A stretch of DNA of 64,000 nt from Paraburkholderia sp. PGU19 (GCF_013426915.1 NZ_AP023180.1:1364001-1428000), one strand, 5' to 3'. Shown: positions 1-9,884, counted from the stretch's first letter. The notes: a model not told the origin generated them from the letters alone. Numbers and translations: made by a program.

Positions 1-604
1 TCCCGAGATAGACAAAAGTGAACACGCAAATCCACACGACATCGAGGAAGTGCCAGAAAAGACTCAGGCACGTCAGCCGCGTGATTTCACGCTGCGTCAG
101 TTGCGGCGCGCGCGCCACCTGCACGGCGAGCACGGCCATCCAGATCAGCCCCGTCGCGACGTGCAGGCCGTGCGTACCGACCAGCACGAAGAACGACGAC
201 AGGAACGCGCTGCGCGACGGACCTGCGCCTTGCGCGAGCAGATGCGAAAACTCGCCCAGTTCGAGCTTCAGGAACACAAGGCCAAGCACGAACGTAACGG
301 CCAGCCAGCCGAGCACGGCACGCGTGTTCTGCCCGCGCGCGGCGACCATCGCGAAGCCGTACGTGATGCTGCTAAACAGCAGCGCAGCCGTTTCGACAGC
401 GACGCCGGGAAGGTCGAACAGGTCCTTCCCCGTCGGCCCGGCGTTGAACTGATGCGCCATCACGGCGAACACCGCGAATAGCGACGCGAACAGCACGCAG
501 TCGGTCATCAGGTACAGCCAGAAGCCGAACACCGAATGCGATTCGCCATGATGGCCGTGACCATCGATCCCGTTCAGGGTTGCGGTATGGACTTTTTGCA
601 GCAT
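1..604 (-). CDS. cyoC: Cytochrome o ubiquinol oxidase subunit III (partial, C-terminus cut)
   Basis: This is subunit III of the proton-pumping cytochrome bo quinol oxidase in the inner membrane. No stop codon is reached before the window edge: 201 codons are visible, and E. coli CyoC is about 204 residues, so only a few are missing. The reading frame gives a His-rich start ([11 protein letters not shown]) and then hydrophobic helices typical of the COX3 fold, including [19 protein letters not shown] and [12 protein letters not shown]. The ATG at 604-602 overlaps the cyoB stop (TGATG), so translation is coupled to cyoB. It is the third gene of cyoA-cyoB-cyoC; cyoD would be expected just outside the window. 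Confidence 0.95.
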   Translation of the reverse strand, partial: MLQKVHTATLNGIDGHGHHGESHSVFGFWLYLMTDCVLFASLFAVFAVMAHQFNAGPTGKDLFDLPGVAVETAALLFSSITYGFAMVAARGQNTRAVLGWLAVTFVLGLVFLKLELGEFSHLLAQGAGPSRSAFLSSFFVLVGTHGLHVATGLIWMAVLAVQVARAPQLTQREITRLTCLSLFWHFLDVVWICVFTFVYLG

Positions 605-2616
605 CACTCGACCTCCGCGAGCACCGGCGACACTTCCACATGCTTCGGAAGCGGCGTGCGGCCTTTGTTTTCGATTGCCCGCACGACGTCGGACGGGATG
701 AAGTAGCCGTCGTCGCGACCGAAGCTGCGGCCGATCACGGTCACGGCAATCGCCAGCAGCGAGACGATCGCGAGCCACCAGATGTGCCACACGGCAGCGA
801 AACCGAACGCTAGGCTGAACACGCCGATGAAGAAACCCGCACTCGTGTTCGACGGCATGTGGATGTCCTGATACGCCGCCTGGATGCCAAGCCCCCTGCC
901 CGTTTCCTTCATGTGCGCGAACGCATCCAGTTCCTCGACGACGGGAATCGTCGCGAAGTTATAGACGGGCGGCGGCGACGAGATCGACCATTCGAGCGTA
1001 CGGCCGCCCCACGGATCGCCCGTGACGTCGCGATACGCCGGCTTGTTGCGATTGATGATGCTGACCACCACCTGCGCGACCTGGAACACGACGCCGACCG
1101 CGATCAGCGCGACGCCGCATGCTGCGACGATCATGTACGGCTGCCAGGCGGGGTTGTCGTAGTGATTCAGACGGCGCGTCGCGCCCATGAAACCGAGCAC
1201 GTACAGCGGCGTGAACGCAACAAAGAAACCAACGAACCAGCACCAGAACGCGCTCTTGCCGAGCTTGTCGTTGAGCTTGAAGCCGAACACCTTCGGGAAC
1301 CAGTAGCTGAACCCGGCCAGATAGCCGAACACCACGCCACCGATAATCGTGTTGTGGAAGTGCGCGACGAGGAACAGCGAGTTATGCAGCACGAAGTCCG
1401 CGCCCGGGATCGCGAGCATCACGCCCGTCATCCCGCCGATCGTGAACGTGACCATGAAGCCGATTGTCCACAGCACGGGCGCCGTGAATTCGAGGCGGCC
1501 TCGATACATCGTGAACAGCCAGTTGAAAATTTTCACGCCCGTCGGAATGGCGATGATCATCGTCGCGATGCCGAAGAACGCGTTGACGTCGGCGCCCGAG
1601 CCCATCGTGAAGAAGTGGTGCGCCCACACGAGGAACGCCAGCACCATGATCGCGCACGACGCGTAGACCATCGTCTTGTAGCCGAACAGCGGCTTCTTCG
1701 CGAACGTCGAGATCACTTCCGAGTAGATGCCGAACGCGGGCAGAACCAGGATGTAGACCTCCGGGTGTCCCCAGGCCCAGATCAGGTTCAGATACAGCAT
1801 GGCGTTGCCGCCGGCTTCGTTCGTGAAGAAATGCATGTCCGCGTAGCGGTCGAGGCCGAGCAGCGCGAGCGCCACCGTCAGGATCGGGAACGTCGCCATG
1901 ATCAGCACGTTCGAGCACAGCGCCGTCCACGTGAACACAGGCATCTTCATCAGCGTCATGCCGGGCGCGCGCATCTTGATGATCGTCACGAAGAAGTTGA
2001 TCGCCGTGATCAGCGTGCCGACGCCTGAGAGTTCCAGTGCCCAGATGTAGTAATCGACACCCACGCCCGGGCTGAACTGCAACTCCGACAGCGGCGGATA
2101 CGCAAGCCAGCCGACCTGCGCGAACTCGCCGATCACCAGCGAAATGTTCATCAGGATCGCACTGATCGCCGTCATCCAGAAGCTCAATGAGTTCAGGAAC
2201 GGGAACGCGACGTCGCGCGCGCCGATCTGCAACGGCACGACGATATTGAAGAGCCCCACCATCAGCGCCATCGCCATGAAGAAGATCATGATGACGCCGT
2301 GCGCGGTGAAGATCTGGTCGTAGTGATGCGGCGGCAGATAGCCGGCAGCGCCGCCGCTCGCGAGCGCGAGTTGCAGTCGCATCATTACGGCGTCGGCGAA
2401 ACCGCGCAGCAGCATCAGCACGGCGACGACGATATACATCACGCCGATGCGCTTGTGATCGACGGACGTGAGCCATTCCGTCCACAGCCAGCGCCATTTT
2501 TTCAGGTGCGTCACGAGCACGACGACGGCCAGCACGATCAGCCCCATCAGGGCGGCCGCGCCCATGATGATCGGCTGATCGAACGGAATCGCCTCTAAAG
2601 TCAGATTGCCGAACAT
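604..2616 (-). CDS. cyoB: Cytochrome o ubiquinol oxidase subunit I
   Basis: This is the catalytic haem-copper subunit that oxidises ubiquinol, reduces oxygen and pumps protons. It has 670 residues, close to E. coli CyoB (663). The oxidase signature [16 protein letters not shown] holds the first CuB histidine and the cross-linked tyrosine, and [10 protein letters not shown] holds the other two CuB histidines. HFHNTIIGG carries haem ligands near helix X. Many transmembrane helices are visible. The start lies 3 bases after the cyoA stop and the stop overlaps the cyoC start, so the three genes form one operon. The quinol type rather than a cytochrome c oxidase is supported by the CyoA partner. 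Confidence 0.97.
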   Translation of the reverse strand: MFGNLTLEAIPFDQPIIMGAAALMGLIVLAVVVLVTHLKKWRWLWTEWLTSVDHKRIGVMYIVVAVLMLLRGFADAVMMRLQLALASGGAAGYLPPHHYDQIFTAHGVIMIFFMAMALMVGLFNIVVPLQIGARDVAFPFLNSLSFWMTAISAILMNISLVIGEFAQVGWLAYPPLSELQFSPGVGVDYYIWALELSGVGTLITAINFFVTIIKMRAPGMTLMKMPVFTWTALCSNVLIMATFPILTVALALLGLDRYADMHFFTNEAGGNAMLYLNLIWAWGHPEVYILVLPAFGIYSEVISTFAKKPLFGYKTMVYASCAIMVLAFLVWAHHFFTMGSGADVNAFFGIATMIIAIPTGVKIFNWLFTMYRGRLEFTAPVLWTIGFMVTFTIGGMTGVMLAIPGADFVLHNSLFLVAHFHNTIIGGVVFGYLAGFSYWFPKVFGFKLNDKLGKSAFWCWFVGFFVAFTPLYVLGFMGATRRLNHYDNPAWQPYMIVAACGVALIAVGVVFQVAQVVVSIINRNKPAYRDVTGDPWGGRTLEWSISSPPPVYNFATIPVVEELDAFAHMKETGRGLGIQAAYQDIHMPSNTSAGFFIGVFSLAFGFAAVWHIWWLAIVSLLAIAVTVIGRSFGRDDGYFIPSDVVRAIENKGRTPLPKHVEVSPVLAEVE

Positions 2617-2619
2617 GGG

Positions 2620-3519
2620 TTACTCCTTCGCAGTATTCGTGATGCAGTTGGCGTCACGGAAATCGACGACATGCCCGCTGTTGTATTTCGCGATGACGTT
2701 GCGGAACAGCTTCGGGTCGACCGCGGAGAAATAGCGCACCGGGTTTTTCTCGCTCGGTTTCGCGACCGCGTAGTAGCCGTCCATATCGAGCCGTTCCGGC
2801 GACGCCTTCACCTTCTGCACCCAGGCGTTGAAATCCGCGGCGCTCACGGCGAGCGTGCGGAACTTCATGTCCGAGAAACCCTTGCCGCTGAAATTCGCCG
2901 ACACGCCCGCGTAGTCGCCCGGTTCATCCGCGATCAGATGCACGCGCGTCTGCATGCCCGCCATCGCGTAGACCTGCGTGCCGAGTTGCGGGATGAAGAA
3001 CGAGTTCATCACCGAGTCCGACGTGATGTGGAAGTTGACGGGCGTGCCGACGGGCATCGCCAGCTGGTTCACCGACGCAATGCCGAGATCGGGATAGATG
3101 AACAGCCACTTCCAGTCCAGCGCGACGACTTCGACGTCGATCGGCTTCACGTTCGATTCGAGCGGCTTGTACGGATCGAGCTCGTGCGTGGTTCGCCACG
3201 TCAGGATGCCGAGGAACAGGATGATCAGCGCGGGGATCGTCCACACGACCACTTCGATTGCCGTGGAGTGCGCCCACTTCGGCGCGTAGACCGCGCTTTT
3301 GTTCGACGCGCGGTAGCGCCACGCAAAAAACAACGTCAACAGAATGACGGGCACGACGACCAGCAGCATCGTCCACGTCGCTGTCGCGATCAGCGACTTC
3401 TCGGCGACGCCGACGCTGCCCTTTGGGTCGAGCACTTCAAGTTGACATCCCGTGAGAAACGCGGTCAGACCGATGCTGACCGGTAAGAGGCAAGCTCTTA
3501 AGGTTTTTCTGGCTAACAT
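2620..3519 (-). CDS. cyoA: Cytochrome o ubiquinol oxidase subunit II
   Basis: This is subunit II of the bo-type quinol oxidase. I start it at the ATG at 3519, because the protein then begins with a lipoprotein signal ending in the lipobox LTGC (Cys25), as in E. coli CyoA; the open frame extends 21 codons further upstream without a plausible signal. Two transmembrane helices follow, then a cupredoxin domain with DWKWLFIYPD and FSGKGFSDMKF. The CuA-binding cysteines of cytochrome c oxidases are absent, as expected for a quinol oxidase. It is the first gene of the cyo operon. The 293 bases upstream (3520-3812) must hold the promoter, but I could not assign boxes with confidence. Confidence 0.96.
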   Translation of the reverse strand: MLARKTLRACLLPVSIGLTAFLTGCQLEVLDPKGSVGVAEKSLIATATWTMLLVVVPVILLTLFFAWRYRASNKSAVYAPKWAHSTAIEVVVWTIPALIILFLGILTWRTTHELDPYKPLESNVKPIDVEVVALDWKWLFIYPDLGIASVNQLAMPVGTPVNFHITSDSVMNSFFIPQLGTQVYAMAGMQTRVHLIADEPGDYAGVSANFSGKGFSDMKFRTLAVSAADFNAWVQKVKASPERLDMDGYYAVAKPSEKNPVRYFSAVDPKLFRNVIAKYNSGHVVDFRDANCITNTAKE

Positions 3520-3812
3520 GTTTGCCCAATAATCGTTGAACCACGCTGAACACGTGTGGGGTTTGCAAGGCAAAGCGCACAAGGTCCTATGTGCCCGGCG
3601 ATTCTATGGACGCGTTGCGTTCGAAGTCCTGATCCGCGTCAAGGACACGACGCTAAGGTGTGTGATGGATGTGCGACCGGATGTCACACGGTCGGAGCGC
3701 GGCGGGCGCGTCTGATTTTTCTTGTGCCGCCCCGTTCGCGTTTGATGCACGGCGAGGGTAGGGAGAAACCGCCCGAACATCGAATGGATGTGGGCGGCTG
3801 CGTGAGCGACGG

Positions 3813-4202
3813 TTAGTTCGTCAGACCTTCGGGCAGCTTGCCGCCATTCGCGGCGAGCGCCGTCATCAGCTGCTTGTGCAGCCAGATGTTCATCGACGCC
3901 GAATCGTTCGTGTCACCGCTGTACTTCAGTTCGCCCGCCAACTGCTTGCGGTGCTCGAGACTGCTGTCGACGTCGAGCAGCTTCATCAGATCGACGATCG
4001 AACGACGCCAGTCGAGCTTTTGCGGGTTCGCCGCGGCCAGCTGGTCCATCACGGCCGCGACATCGATGTCCGCGAGCGCCGTCGAGACAGGTGCACCAGC
4101 CGACGCGTCCGCAGGCGCCGGCGCGATGGGTTCGGCGGGCAGCGCCTCCGCCGGCTTGGCCTTGCCAAAAATCTTGCTGACGACGGTTCCAAAGATGCTC
4201 AT
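3813..4202 (-). CDS. DUF3597 domain-containing protein
   Basis: The 129-residue protein begins MSIFGTVVSKIFGKAKP, the characteristic N-terminus of the DUF3597 family. An Ala/Pro-rich linker (about residues 18-45) is followed by the conserved C-terminal half (VAAVMDQLAAANPQKLDWR, SIVDLMKLLDVDSSLEHRK, LAGELKYSGDTNDSASMNIW). That part resembles small Gram-negative proteins of unknown function that often accompany peptidoglycan or LysM-type genes. No signal peptide is visible. It is divergent from the OmpA-like lipoprotein gene at 4503. Family assignment is from remembered sequence character; the biochemical role is unknown. Confidence 0.85.
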   Translation of the reverse strand: MSIFGTVVSKIFGKAKPAEALPAEPIAPAPADASAGAPVSTALADIDVAAVMDQLAAANPQKLDWRRSIVDLMKLLDVDSSLEHRKQLAGELKYSGDTNDSASMNIWLHKQLMTALAANGGKLPEGLTN

Positions 4203-4502
4203 GGTGTGGGCTCTTCCTTTTCAAGTGGATAACGAGAGACTGCGCAACGGCATCCGCCTTCCGTTTGTCTGGACTCGCGGCGACGCTGCTTGCGACTAAC
4301 GCCATTTGATCCGAACTGTTGACCTTTGCGTGCGGTCGGCCGCAAGTTTCACGTTTGTTCGCACTTCGGTGCGTCCACGCGACACCTTCGTGTCAAATTT
4401 TGAAAAACTTTGCATGCCTTATCAAACTTTCTCCTGGTTTGATGAAAAATCCTGGCCTGACGCGAATTTCCTTCCCTTCTCTCCCACAACGCCATCACAA
4501 CC
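4203..4502. promoter_or_regulatory. Divergent intergenic region (DUF3597 / OmpA-like lipoprotein)
   Basis: These 300 bases separate two divergent genes and must hold promoters for both. The right half is AT-richer than its surroundings. A 7-bp inverted repeat, ATCAAAC (4421-4427) and GTTTGAT (4437-4443), lies about 60 bases before the lipoprotein ATG and could be a leader hairpin or an operator. I could not assign clear -35/-10 boxes. Confidence 0.4.
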
Positions 4503-5003
4503 ATGAAAAAACTGTTGACCATCGCAGCCTGCGCCCTTTCCCTGTCGATGTTCGCCGCGTGCAGCGGCCTCGATCGCAGCAAAGAAGAAGCGCTGAACCA
4601 GCAAGCCGGTATCGAAGTCACGCAGACCAGGGAAGGCGTGCAGGTTCGCCTGCCTGAGAAGGTCCTGTTCAACTTCAACGAATCGAGCTTGCGTCCTGAC
4701 GCAGGCTCTGCGATTGCCCGCGTGGTCGTCGTACTGAGCCGCACGCAAAAGCCGATAATCGTCGAAGGCCATACGGATAACGTTGGCACGCGCGAGTACA
4801 ACCAGCAGTTGTCCGAAGCGCGCGCGAAGTCGGTCGCGGATGAACTCGAACGCCGAGGCATCAGCGCGTCGCGCATCACGCTGGTCGGCTACGCGTTCGA
4901 TCGCCCCGTGGCGGACAACGACACGCCCGATGGCCGCGCACGAAACCGGCGTACGGAGATCGTCGTGAAGGGCGAATCCCTCGAAGCGGTGATGGGCAAG
5001 TAA
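4503..5003 (+). CDS. OmpA family outer-membrane lipoprotein
   Basis: This 166-residue protein has a lipoprotein signal with lipobox FAAC (Cys20) and a C-terminal OmpA-like domain that binds peptidoglycan. The domain shows the usual motif order: VLFNFNESSLRPDAG, then VEGHTDNVGTREYNQQLSEARA, then VADELERRGI, and finally ARNRRTEIVVKG. These include the conserved Asp and Arg that hold the diaminopimelate of the peptide stem. It is a Pal-like or YiaD-like protein without a beta-barrel and probably ties the outer membrane to the wall. A strong hairpin follows the stop, so the gene is probably monocistronic. It precedes the RlpA gene, which also acts on the wall. Confidence 0.9.
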   Translation: MKKLLTIAACALSLSMFAACSGLDRSKEEALNQQAGIEVTQTREGVQVRLPEKVLFNFNESSLRPDAGSAIARVVVVLSRTQKPIIVEGHTDNVGTREYNQQLSEARAKSVADELERRGISASRITLVGYAFDRPVADNDTPDGRARNRRTEIVVKGESLEAVMGK

Positions 5004-5017
5004 CCGTTCGCCGTGCA

Positions 5018-5048
5018 CAGTCAGGCGCCGTTCGGTGGCGCCTGACTG
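5018..5048 (+). terminator. Strong stem-loop after the OmpA-like gene
   Basis: A perfect 12-bp stem, CAGTCAGGCGCC (5018-5029) and GGCGCCTGACTG (5037-5048), with a 7-base loop, starts 15 bases after the stop codon. There is no T-run after it, so it is either a non-canonical terminator or a 3'-end stabilising hairpin. Confidence 0.6.
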
Positions 5049-5171
5049 TCGCCCGATCGGCTTCGCGAGCGCGTAAAGATTTGTCAAAACATCACAGCAA
5101 CTGTCGCATGCCGTCAACGCGAAAATATTGAGACCGTTAGACCCGCTTCTCTTGCTGATTCGTGGTCTGTG

Positions 5172-5699
5172 ATGTCAACCGTTCGTCTTTTTGGATTACT
5201 AGGAATTTTCGGATTATTTGCCGGTTGCGCGCAGATCCCGTCCGAGCATCAGGCGGCGAGCACGACAGGAATCGTGTCGACGCCGATCACGCCTGCCAAC
5301 CCGGATAGCGTCTCAAATGACGCGAAGATTCAATCTGAAGTCATCGCACTCCAGCCGGCCGGCGCCGCGCTGCAAATGGGCCACGCGTCATGGTATGCGC
5401 GCAAGATCGAGGGACGCCGCACTGCAAACGGAGAACGCTACAACGGTCACGCGTTGACGGCTGCCCATCGCACGCTGCCGTTCGGCACTTATGTGCGCGT
5501 GACGTCGCTGTCCACTACGAGGTCAGTGGTGGTTCGCATCAACGATCGCGGCCCGTTCGTCCGGGGACGCATCATCGATTTGTCTTATGCGGCGGCAAGT
5601 GCACTCGGCCTGACTCGAGCGTCGTCGATGGACGTGCGGATTGAGCGCGTCGAAGAGCAAGCAGACACTCGAACGGCATCCGGTGGATCAGAATCTTGA
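5172..5699 (+). CDS. Septal ring lytic transglycosylase RlpA family lipoprotein
   Basis: This 175-residue lipoprotein (lipobox FAGC, Cys19) has a double-psi beta-barrel domain, as in RlpA. Key segments are GHASWYARKIEGRRTANGERY, DGHALTAAHR-like GHALTAAHRTLPFGTYVRV, VVRINDRGPFVRGRIIDLSYAAASALGL. They contain the catalytic-type Glu and Asp/His of RlpA enzymes that cleave naked glycan strands. The C-terminal SPOR domain of full-length RlpA is missing, so septal targeting through denuded glycan is not expected. A GTG three bases upstream (5169) is an alternative start. The stop overlaps the TTG start of the next gene (TTGA), which indicates coupling. Confidence 0.88.
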   Translation: MSTVRLFGLLGIFGLFAGCAQIPSEHQAASTTGIVSTPITPANPDSVSNDAKIQSEVIALQPAGAALQMGHASWYARKIEGRRTANGERYNGHALTAAHRTLPFGTYVRVTSLSTTRSVVVRINDRGPFVRGRIIDLSYAAASALGLTRASSMDVRIERVEEQADTRTASGGSES

Positions 5700-6088
5700 A
5701 CCGCAAGACGGTGATATCTCACGCACATGCGGCGAAACGGAAGACAATCAGCGTAGTAGCGCGGCATGTCGCATTTGCGGCGTGCATCGTCGCGTGGTGT
5801 GCTTCCGATGCGCTCGCTGCACGCCGTAAGCCCGAAGCACTCGTAGCAGATAGCGCGGCGCGCAGCCCGGCGACGCAGGCCCTCAAAAAGCCCAAAGCAG
5901 GCAAGAAGCTCGTAAAGGCTTCACGCAAAACCCACCGTAAAGCCAAAGCGGCTCGTCGCCCAGACGTGTTTTACCGCTGGTCGGACGAACAGCTGATGTT
6001 GGGCGGCGTCAGCCCTTCGCAAATCGGCAAGCGCGACGGGGACGCATACGGTAAGCAGACAAGCAAAGGCGCAGCCTCTTCAAAATAG
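5696..6088 (+). CDS. Hypothetical basic secreted protein coupled to RlpA
   Basis: I do not recognise this 130-residue protein. It starts at a TTG whose last two bases are the first two of the rlpA TGA stop; a GTG at 5711 is an alternative. A hydrophobic segment (VAFAACIVAWCASDALA) followed by ARR looks like a signal peptide. The mature part is rich in Lys, Arg and Ala (KKPKAGKKLVKASRKTHRK) and ends in a more conserved-looking tail, DVFYRWSDEQLMLGGVSPSQIGKRDG. The overlap with rlpA suggests that both act at the cell wall. The basic middle could bind an anionic polymer; this is inference. Confidence 0.6.
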   Translation: MNRKTVISHAHAAKRKTISVVARHVAFAACIVAWCASDALAARRKPEALVADSAARSPATQALKKPKAGKKLVKASRKTHRKAKAARRPDVFYRWSDEQLMLGGVSPSQIGKRDGDAYGKQTSKGAASSK

Positions 6089-6110
6089 AAGCCACGCCCG
6101 ACACCCAGTA

Positions 6111-7310
6111 TTAAATAGACCCGCCGCTGTACCGCACGACATCGAGCAGCGTCTTCTTTTTGTCCTGATAGTGATACAGGGTGATCGCGCCTTCCTTCAT
6201 GTCGCCGTGGGCGTCGAAGGCGATATGTCCGATCACGCCGTTGTAGTCGGACATGGGCATCGCGGCGAGCACCTTCGCGGCGTCTGTGGTGTTGGCACGC
6301 TTCATTGCATCGACGACAACGTACACGGCGTCGTAGGCGAACGGAGCATTGAAGAGAATCGGACCGTTGAAACGCGCCTCGAAGCGCTTTTCGAACTCGG
6401 CGCCCTGCGGCATGCGCGATACCGCAAGGCTTGCTTCGGAACAAACGAGATTGTTGACAGCGTCGCCTGCAAGCGCCGCTACTTTTTCCGTGCACGCGCC
6501 GTCGCCGCTCAGAACTTTCGCAGTCAAGCCAAGCGCCGCCGCCTGACGAATGAACGGACCGACCGTCGAATCCATCCCGCCGAACATGATGACATCCGGA
6601 CGCGCGCTCTTGATGGTGGTGAGAATGGCGCGGAAGTCGGTGGACTTGTCGGTCGTGGCCTCGCGCGCGACGATGCGCCCGCCACCCGTCTGCGCCGCCT
6701 TCGCGAACTCGTCGGCGAGGCCTTTGCCGTAGGCCGTTGCGTCGTCGACGACGGCAATGGTCTTCGCGTTCAACGACTTCAGCGCGTAATCGCCGAGCGC
6801 GGGGCCTTGCTGCGCATCCGTCGCGACCACGCGATACGCACTCTTATAGCCCTGCTTCGTGTAGTCGGGATTGGTCGACGACGGCGAAATCTCCGCGATG
6901 TTCGCGTCGTTATAGATGCGCGACGCGGGAATCGACACGCCCGAGTTCAGGTGGCCGATCACCGCGACCACATGCTCGTCGACGAACTTCTGCGCGATCT
7001 GCGTGCCCGTCTTCGGATCGGCCGCGTCGTCTTCGCCGTCGAGTTCGAGACGCACCTTCTGCCCTGCGATCACGAGTCCCGTGTTGTTGACTTCCTCGAC
7101 GGCGAGCCGCGCGCCGTTCTCGTTGTCCTTGCCGAGATGGCTGCTGCCGCCCGTGAGCGGCCCCGCGTGGCCGATCGTCACCACCTGCTCGGCTGCACTG
7201 TCGTTGCCTTGCGCGGCCTCGTGCGATGGCGGCTCCTTCTTGTCGCAACCCATCAGCGTCAAGCTGGCCAGCGAGATGCCGACCGCTGTCAGTTTTACCA
7301 GATTGTTCAC
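6111..7310 (-). CDS. Branched-chain amino acid ABC transporter substrate-binding lipoprotein
   Basis: This 399-residue periplasmic binding protein belongs to the Leu/Ile/Val-binding family (periplasmic binding fold type I, Peripla_BP_6). I chose the GTG at 7310 because GGAGGA lies 7 bases before it and the protein then starts with a signal ending in LMGC (Cys22); an ATG at 7325 is possible. Motifs include VVTIGHAGPLTGGSSHLGKDNENGARLA-type opening residues, AVIGHLNSGVSIPASRIYND, and FAYDAVYVVVDAMKRA. No permease or ATPase gene is next to it, so it is an orphan receptor that must share a transporter encoded elsewhere. The ligand cannot be told from the sequence. Confidence 0.9.
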   Translation of the reverse strand: MNNLVKLTAVGISLASLTLMGCDKKEPPSHEAAQGNDSAAEQVVTIGHAGPLTGGSSHLGKDNENGARLAVEEVNNTGLVIAGQKVRLELDGEDDAADPKTGTQIAQKFVDEHVVAVIGHLNSGVSIPASRIYNDANIAEISPSSTNPDYTKQGYKSAYRVVATDAQQGPALGDYALKSLNAKTIAVVDDATAYGKGLADEFAKAAQTGGGRIVAREATTDKSTDFRAILTTIKSARPDVIMFGGMDSTVGPFIRQAAALGLTAKVLSGDGACTEKVAALAGDAVNNLVCSEASLAVSRMPQGAEFEKRFEARFNGPILFNAPFAYDAVYVVVDAMKRANTTDAAKVLAAMPMSDYNGVIGHIAFDAHGDMKEGAITLYHYQDKKKTLLDVVRYSGGSI

Positions 7311-7466
7311 AGCTTTCTCCTCCATGATTGTTTGTATTTTCAATCTACCGCCGTTCGATTCGCATTCCGAATGGATGCTCAAAAACGGTAGCACAGGGGA
7401 AAAGCCGGGACTGCAAAGATTGGGCAAGCAGACAGCTCAAGAACTGACGGGAGGCTGCACAACGAC

Positions 7467-7494
7467 AAACGGGCTAGCCGAAGCTAGCCCGTTT
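7467..7494 (-). terminator. ahpF terminator with UUCG tetraloop
   Basis: A perfect 12-bp stem (AAACGGGCTAGC / GCTAGCCCGTTT) lies about 30 bases after the ahpF stop. Read on the minus strand the loop is TTCG closed by a C-G pair, the extra-stable C(UUCG)G tetraloop, and it is followed by a moderately U-rich stretch. On the plus strand the loop is CGAA, which fits less well. Confidence 0.75.
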
Positions 7495-7523
7495 GCTTTT
7501 ACAGCGAACACAAAACCCGTCGA

Positions 7524-9125
7524 TCAGGCCTCAGCCAGTTCCGCTGCCTGCGCATCTTCAAGATCTTCAAGATCTTCAACGCTCGTACGGATCAGATGAT
7601 CGAACGCGGCCAGCGATGCCTTCGCGCCCTCGCCCACGGCGATCACGATCTGCTTGAACGGCACCGTCGTCACGTCGCCGGCGGCGAAAACGCCAGGCAC
7701 CGACGTCGCGCCCTTCGCGTCGACGACAATCTCGCCGTGTTTCGACAGCTCGACCGTGCCCTTCAGCCATTCGGTGTTCGGCACCAGACCGATCTGCACG
7801 AACACGCCTTCCAGTTCGACATGCTTCGACTCGCCCGACGCACGGTCCGTGTAGGTCAGACCGTTGACCTTCTTGCCGTCGCCCGTGATTTCCGTCGTCT
7901 GTGCCTGCGTGATGACCGTCACGTTCGCGAGGCTGCGCAGCTTGCGTTGCAGCACTTCATCAGCGCGCAGCGTCGCGCCGAATTCGATCAGCGTCACGTG
8001 GCTAACGAGACCCGCCAGATCGATCGCCGCTTCGACGCCCGAGTTACCACCACCGACCACCGCGACGCGCTTGCCCTTGAACAGTGGACCATCGCAGTGC
8101 GGGCAATACGCGACACCATGATTGCGGTACTCGCGCTCGCCCGGCACGTTGATCTCGCGCCAACGCGCGCCCGTCGCCAGAACGATCGTCTTTGCCTTCA
8201 GCACCGCGCCGCTCGCGAGGCGCACTTCGTTGATCTTGCCGGGAATCAGCGCTTCGGCGCGCTGCACGTCCATCACATCGACTTCGTAGCTCTTCACGTG
8301 CTGCTCGAGCGCCGTGGCGAACTTCGGCCCTTCCGTTTCCTGCACCGACACGAAGTTTTCGATCGCGAGTGTGTCCAGCACCTGGCCGCCGAAGCGTTCC
8401 GCGACGACGCCCGTCGCAATGCCCTTACGCGCCGCGTAGATCGCAGCCGCCGCGCCAGCAGGACCGCCGCCGACGATCAGCACGTCGAACACCGGCTTCT
8501 TCTCCAGTTCTTTCGCGGCACGCGCGCCGGCATTGGTGTCGAGCTTCGCGAGGATTTCCTTCACGCCGCTGCGGCCCTGGCCGAACACTTCGCCGTTCAG
8601 GAACATCGTCGGCACGGCCATGATCTGGCGCGACTCGACTTCGTTCTGGAACAGCGCGCCGTCGATCGCCACGTGCTGGATGCGCGGGTTGATCAGCGCC
8701 ATGATGTTGAGCGCCTGCACGACTTCCGGGCAGTTCTGGCACGACAGCGAGAAATACGTCTCGAACGCGAAGTCGCCGTCGAGTTCGCGGATCTGCTGGA
8801 TCACGGCGTCGTCGAGCTTGATGGGGTGGCCGCCCGTTTGCAGCAGCGCCAGCACCAGCGACGTGAACTCATGACCCATCGGAATGCCGGCGAAGCGGAT
8901 GCCTGCCGCCTTGCCCGGCTCGCCGATCGAAAATGACGGCTTGCGCTCGTCGTCGCCGCGGCGCTCGATCACGCTGACGCGCTCCGACAGCGTGGCGATG
9001 TCGTTCAGCAGCGCGAGCATTTCCTGCGACTTCGCGCTGTCGTCGACGGAGGCGACGATCTCGATGGGACGGCCGACTTTCTCGAGGTAGGCTTTGAGTT
9101 GGGTCTTCAGATTCGCGTCGAGCAT
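7524..9125 (-). CDS. ahpF: Alkyl hydroperoxide reductase subunit F
   Basis: This is the flavoprotein disulfide reductase that passes electrons from NADH to AhpC. It has 533 residues from the ATG at 9125, slightly longer than E. coli AhpF (521). The N-terminal double-thioredoxin domain carries the redox pair SCQNC (Cys129/Cys132). The FAD site GGGPAG is near residue 219, the second redox pair CPHC is at Cys341/Cys344, and the NADH-binding GGGNSG is near residue 358. A late ATGDV-type FAD motif (FAAGDVT) is also present. It follows ahpC in the same direction, with a stem-loop in the 195-base gap that may set the ahpC:ahpF ratio. Confidence 0.97.
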   Translation of the reverse strand: MLDANLKTQLKAYLEKVGRPIEIVASVDDSAKSQEMLALLNDIATLSERVSVIERRGDDERKPSFSIGEPGKAAGIRFAGIPMGHEFTSLVLALLQTGGHPIKLDDAVIQQIRELDGDFAFETYFSLSCQNCPEVVQALNIMALINPRIQHVAIDGALFQNEVESRQIMAVPTMFLNGEVFGQGRSGVKEILAKLDTNAGARAAKELEKKPVFDVLIVGGGPAGAAAAIYAARKGIATGVVAERFGGQVLDTLAIENFVSVQETEGPKFATALEQHVKSYEVDVMDVQRAEALIPGKINEVRLASGAVLKAKTIVLATGARWREINVPGEREYRNHGVAYCPHCDGPLFKGKRVAVVGGGNSGVEAAIDLAGLVSHVTLIEFGATLRADEVLQRKLRSLANVTVITQAQTTEITGDGKKVNGLTYTDRASGESKHVELEGVFVQIGLVPNTEWLKGTVELSKHGEIVVDAKGATSVPGVFAAGDVTTVPFKQIVIAVGEGAKASLAAFDHLIRTSVEDLEDLEDAQAAELAEA

Positions 9126-9202
9126 GGTTTTTCGAGTCCGTGGCGAGATGGGAATGAGAGGTTCGATTCGCGCCAATGCGTTACGGCGAACGCGACGCGT
9201 AA

Positions 9203-9237
9203 GGCAGTTCGCAAGGCTTGTGACCTTGCGGACTGCC
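9203..9237 (-). other. Intercistronic stem-loop between ahpC and ahpF
   Basis: GGCAGTTCGCAAGG (9203-9216) and CCTTGCGGACTGCC (9224-9237) form a 14-bp inverted repeat with one imperfect pair and a 7-base loop. No T-run follows on either strand. Its position after ahpC and before ahpF suggests partial termination or protection of the ahpC mRNA 3' end. Confidence 0.6.
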
Positions 9238-9320
9238 TCACAACGGCGCCCCGCGAGGCGGCGCCGCTCAAGGCAGGGGTTACAGCGGATAGCGTGTGGC
9301 TTCTAGCGAGCCGGTAAAAC

Positions 9321-9884
9321 TTAGATCTTGCCGATCAGGTCCAGCGACGGCGTCAGCGTTTCAGCGCCCGGCGTCCACTTGGCGGGGCAAACTTCACCCG
9401 GGTGTGCCGCGATGTATTGCGCAGCCTGCACCTTGCGCAGCAGTTCGCCAGCGTCACGGCCGATGCCGTTGTCGTGGATTTCGCACAGCTTGATCTCGCC
9501 TTCCGGGTTGATCACGAACGTGCCACGCAGCGCCAGGCCTTCTTCTTCGATCAGAACGTCGAAGTTGCGCGAGATGGCCAGCGTCGGGTCAGCGATCATC
9601 GGGTACTTGATCTTTTGGATCGTGTCCGACGTGTCGTGCCATGCCTTGTGCGTGAAGTGCGTATCCGTCGACACGCTGTAGATTTCGACGCCGATTTTCT
9701 TGAATTCTGCGTAACGGTCGGCCAGATCGCCCAATTCGGTCGGGCACACGAACGTGAAGTCGGCCGGGTAGAACACGACGACGGACCACTTGCCCTTCAG
9801 GCTTTCGTCGGTGACGGTCACGAAATCGCCATTGTGGTATGCGGTTGCCTTGAACGGTTTGACCTGGCTGTTGATGATCGGCAT
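9321..9884 (-). CDS. ahpC: Alkyl hydroperoxide reductase subunit C (peroxiredoxin)
   Basis: This is the typical 2-Cys peroxiredoxin that reduces H2O2, organic peroxides and peroxynitrite in the cytoplasm. It has 187 residues, the same as E. coli AhpC. The peroxidatic cysteine is Cys47 in DFTFVCPTE, and the resolving cysteine is Cys166 in [21 protein letters not shown] and the [12 protein letters not shown] segment are typical of the family. It is the first gene of ahpC-ahpF. The upstream gap to polB (9885-10115) is AT-rich, as expected for a strong regulated promoter. OxyR control is usual for this operon, but I could not match a full OxyR site there. Confidence 0.97.
   Translation of the reverse strand: MPIINSQVKPFKATAYHNGDFVTVTDESLKGKWSVVVFYPADFTFVCPTELGDLADRYAEFKKIGVEIYSVSTDTHFTHKAWHDTSDTIQKIKYPMIADPTLAISRNFDVLIEEEGLALRGTFVINPEGEIKLCEIHDNGIGRDAGELLRKVQAAQYIAAHPGEVCPAKWTPGAETLTPSLDLIGKI

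Noticed and set aside
859..2028. Long open frame antisense to cyoB
   Set aside because: Arg/His-rich shadow of a clear oxidase gene; no start signals.
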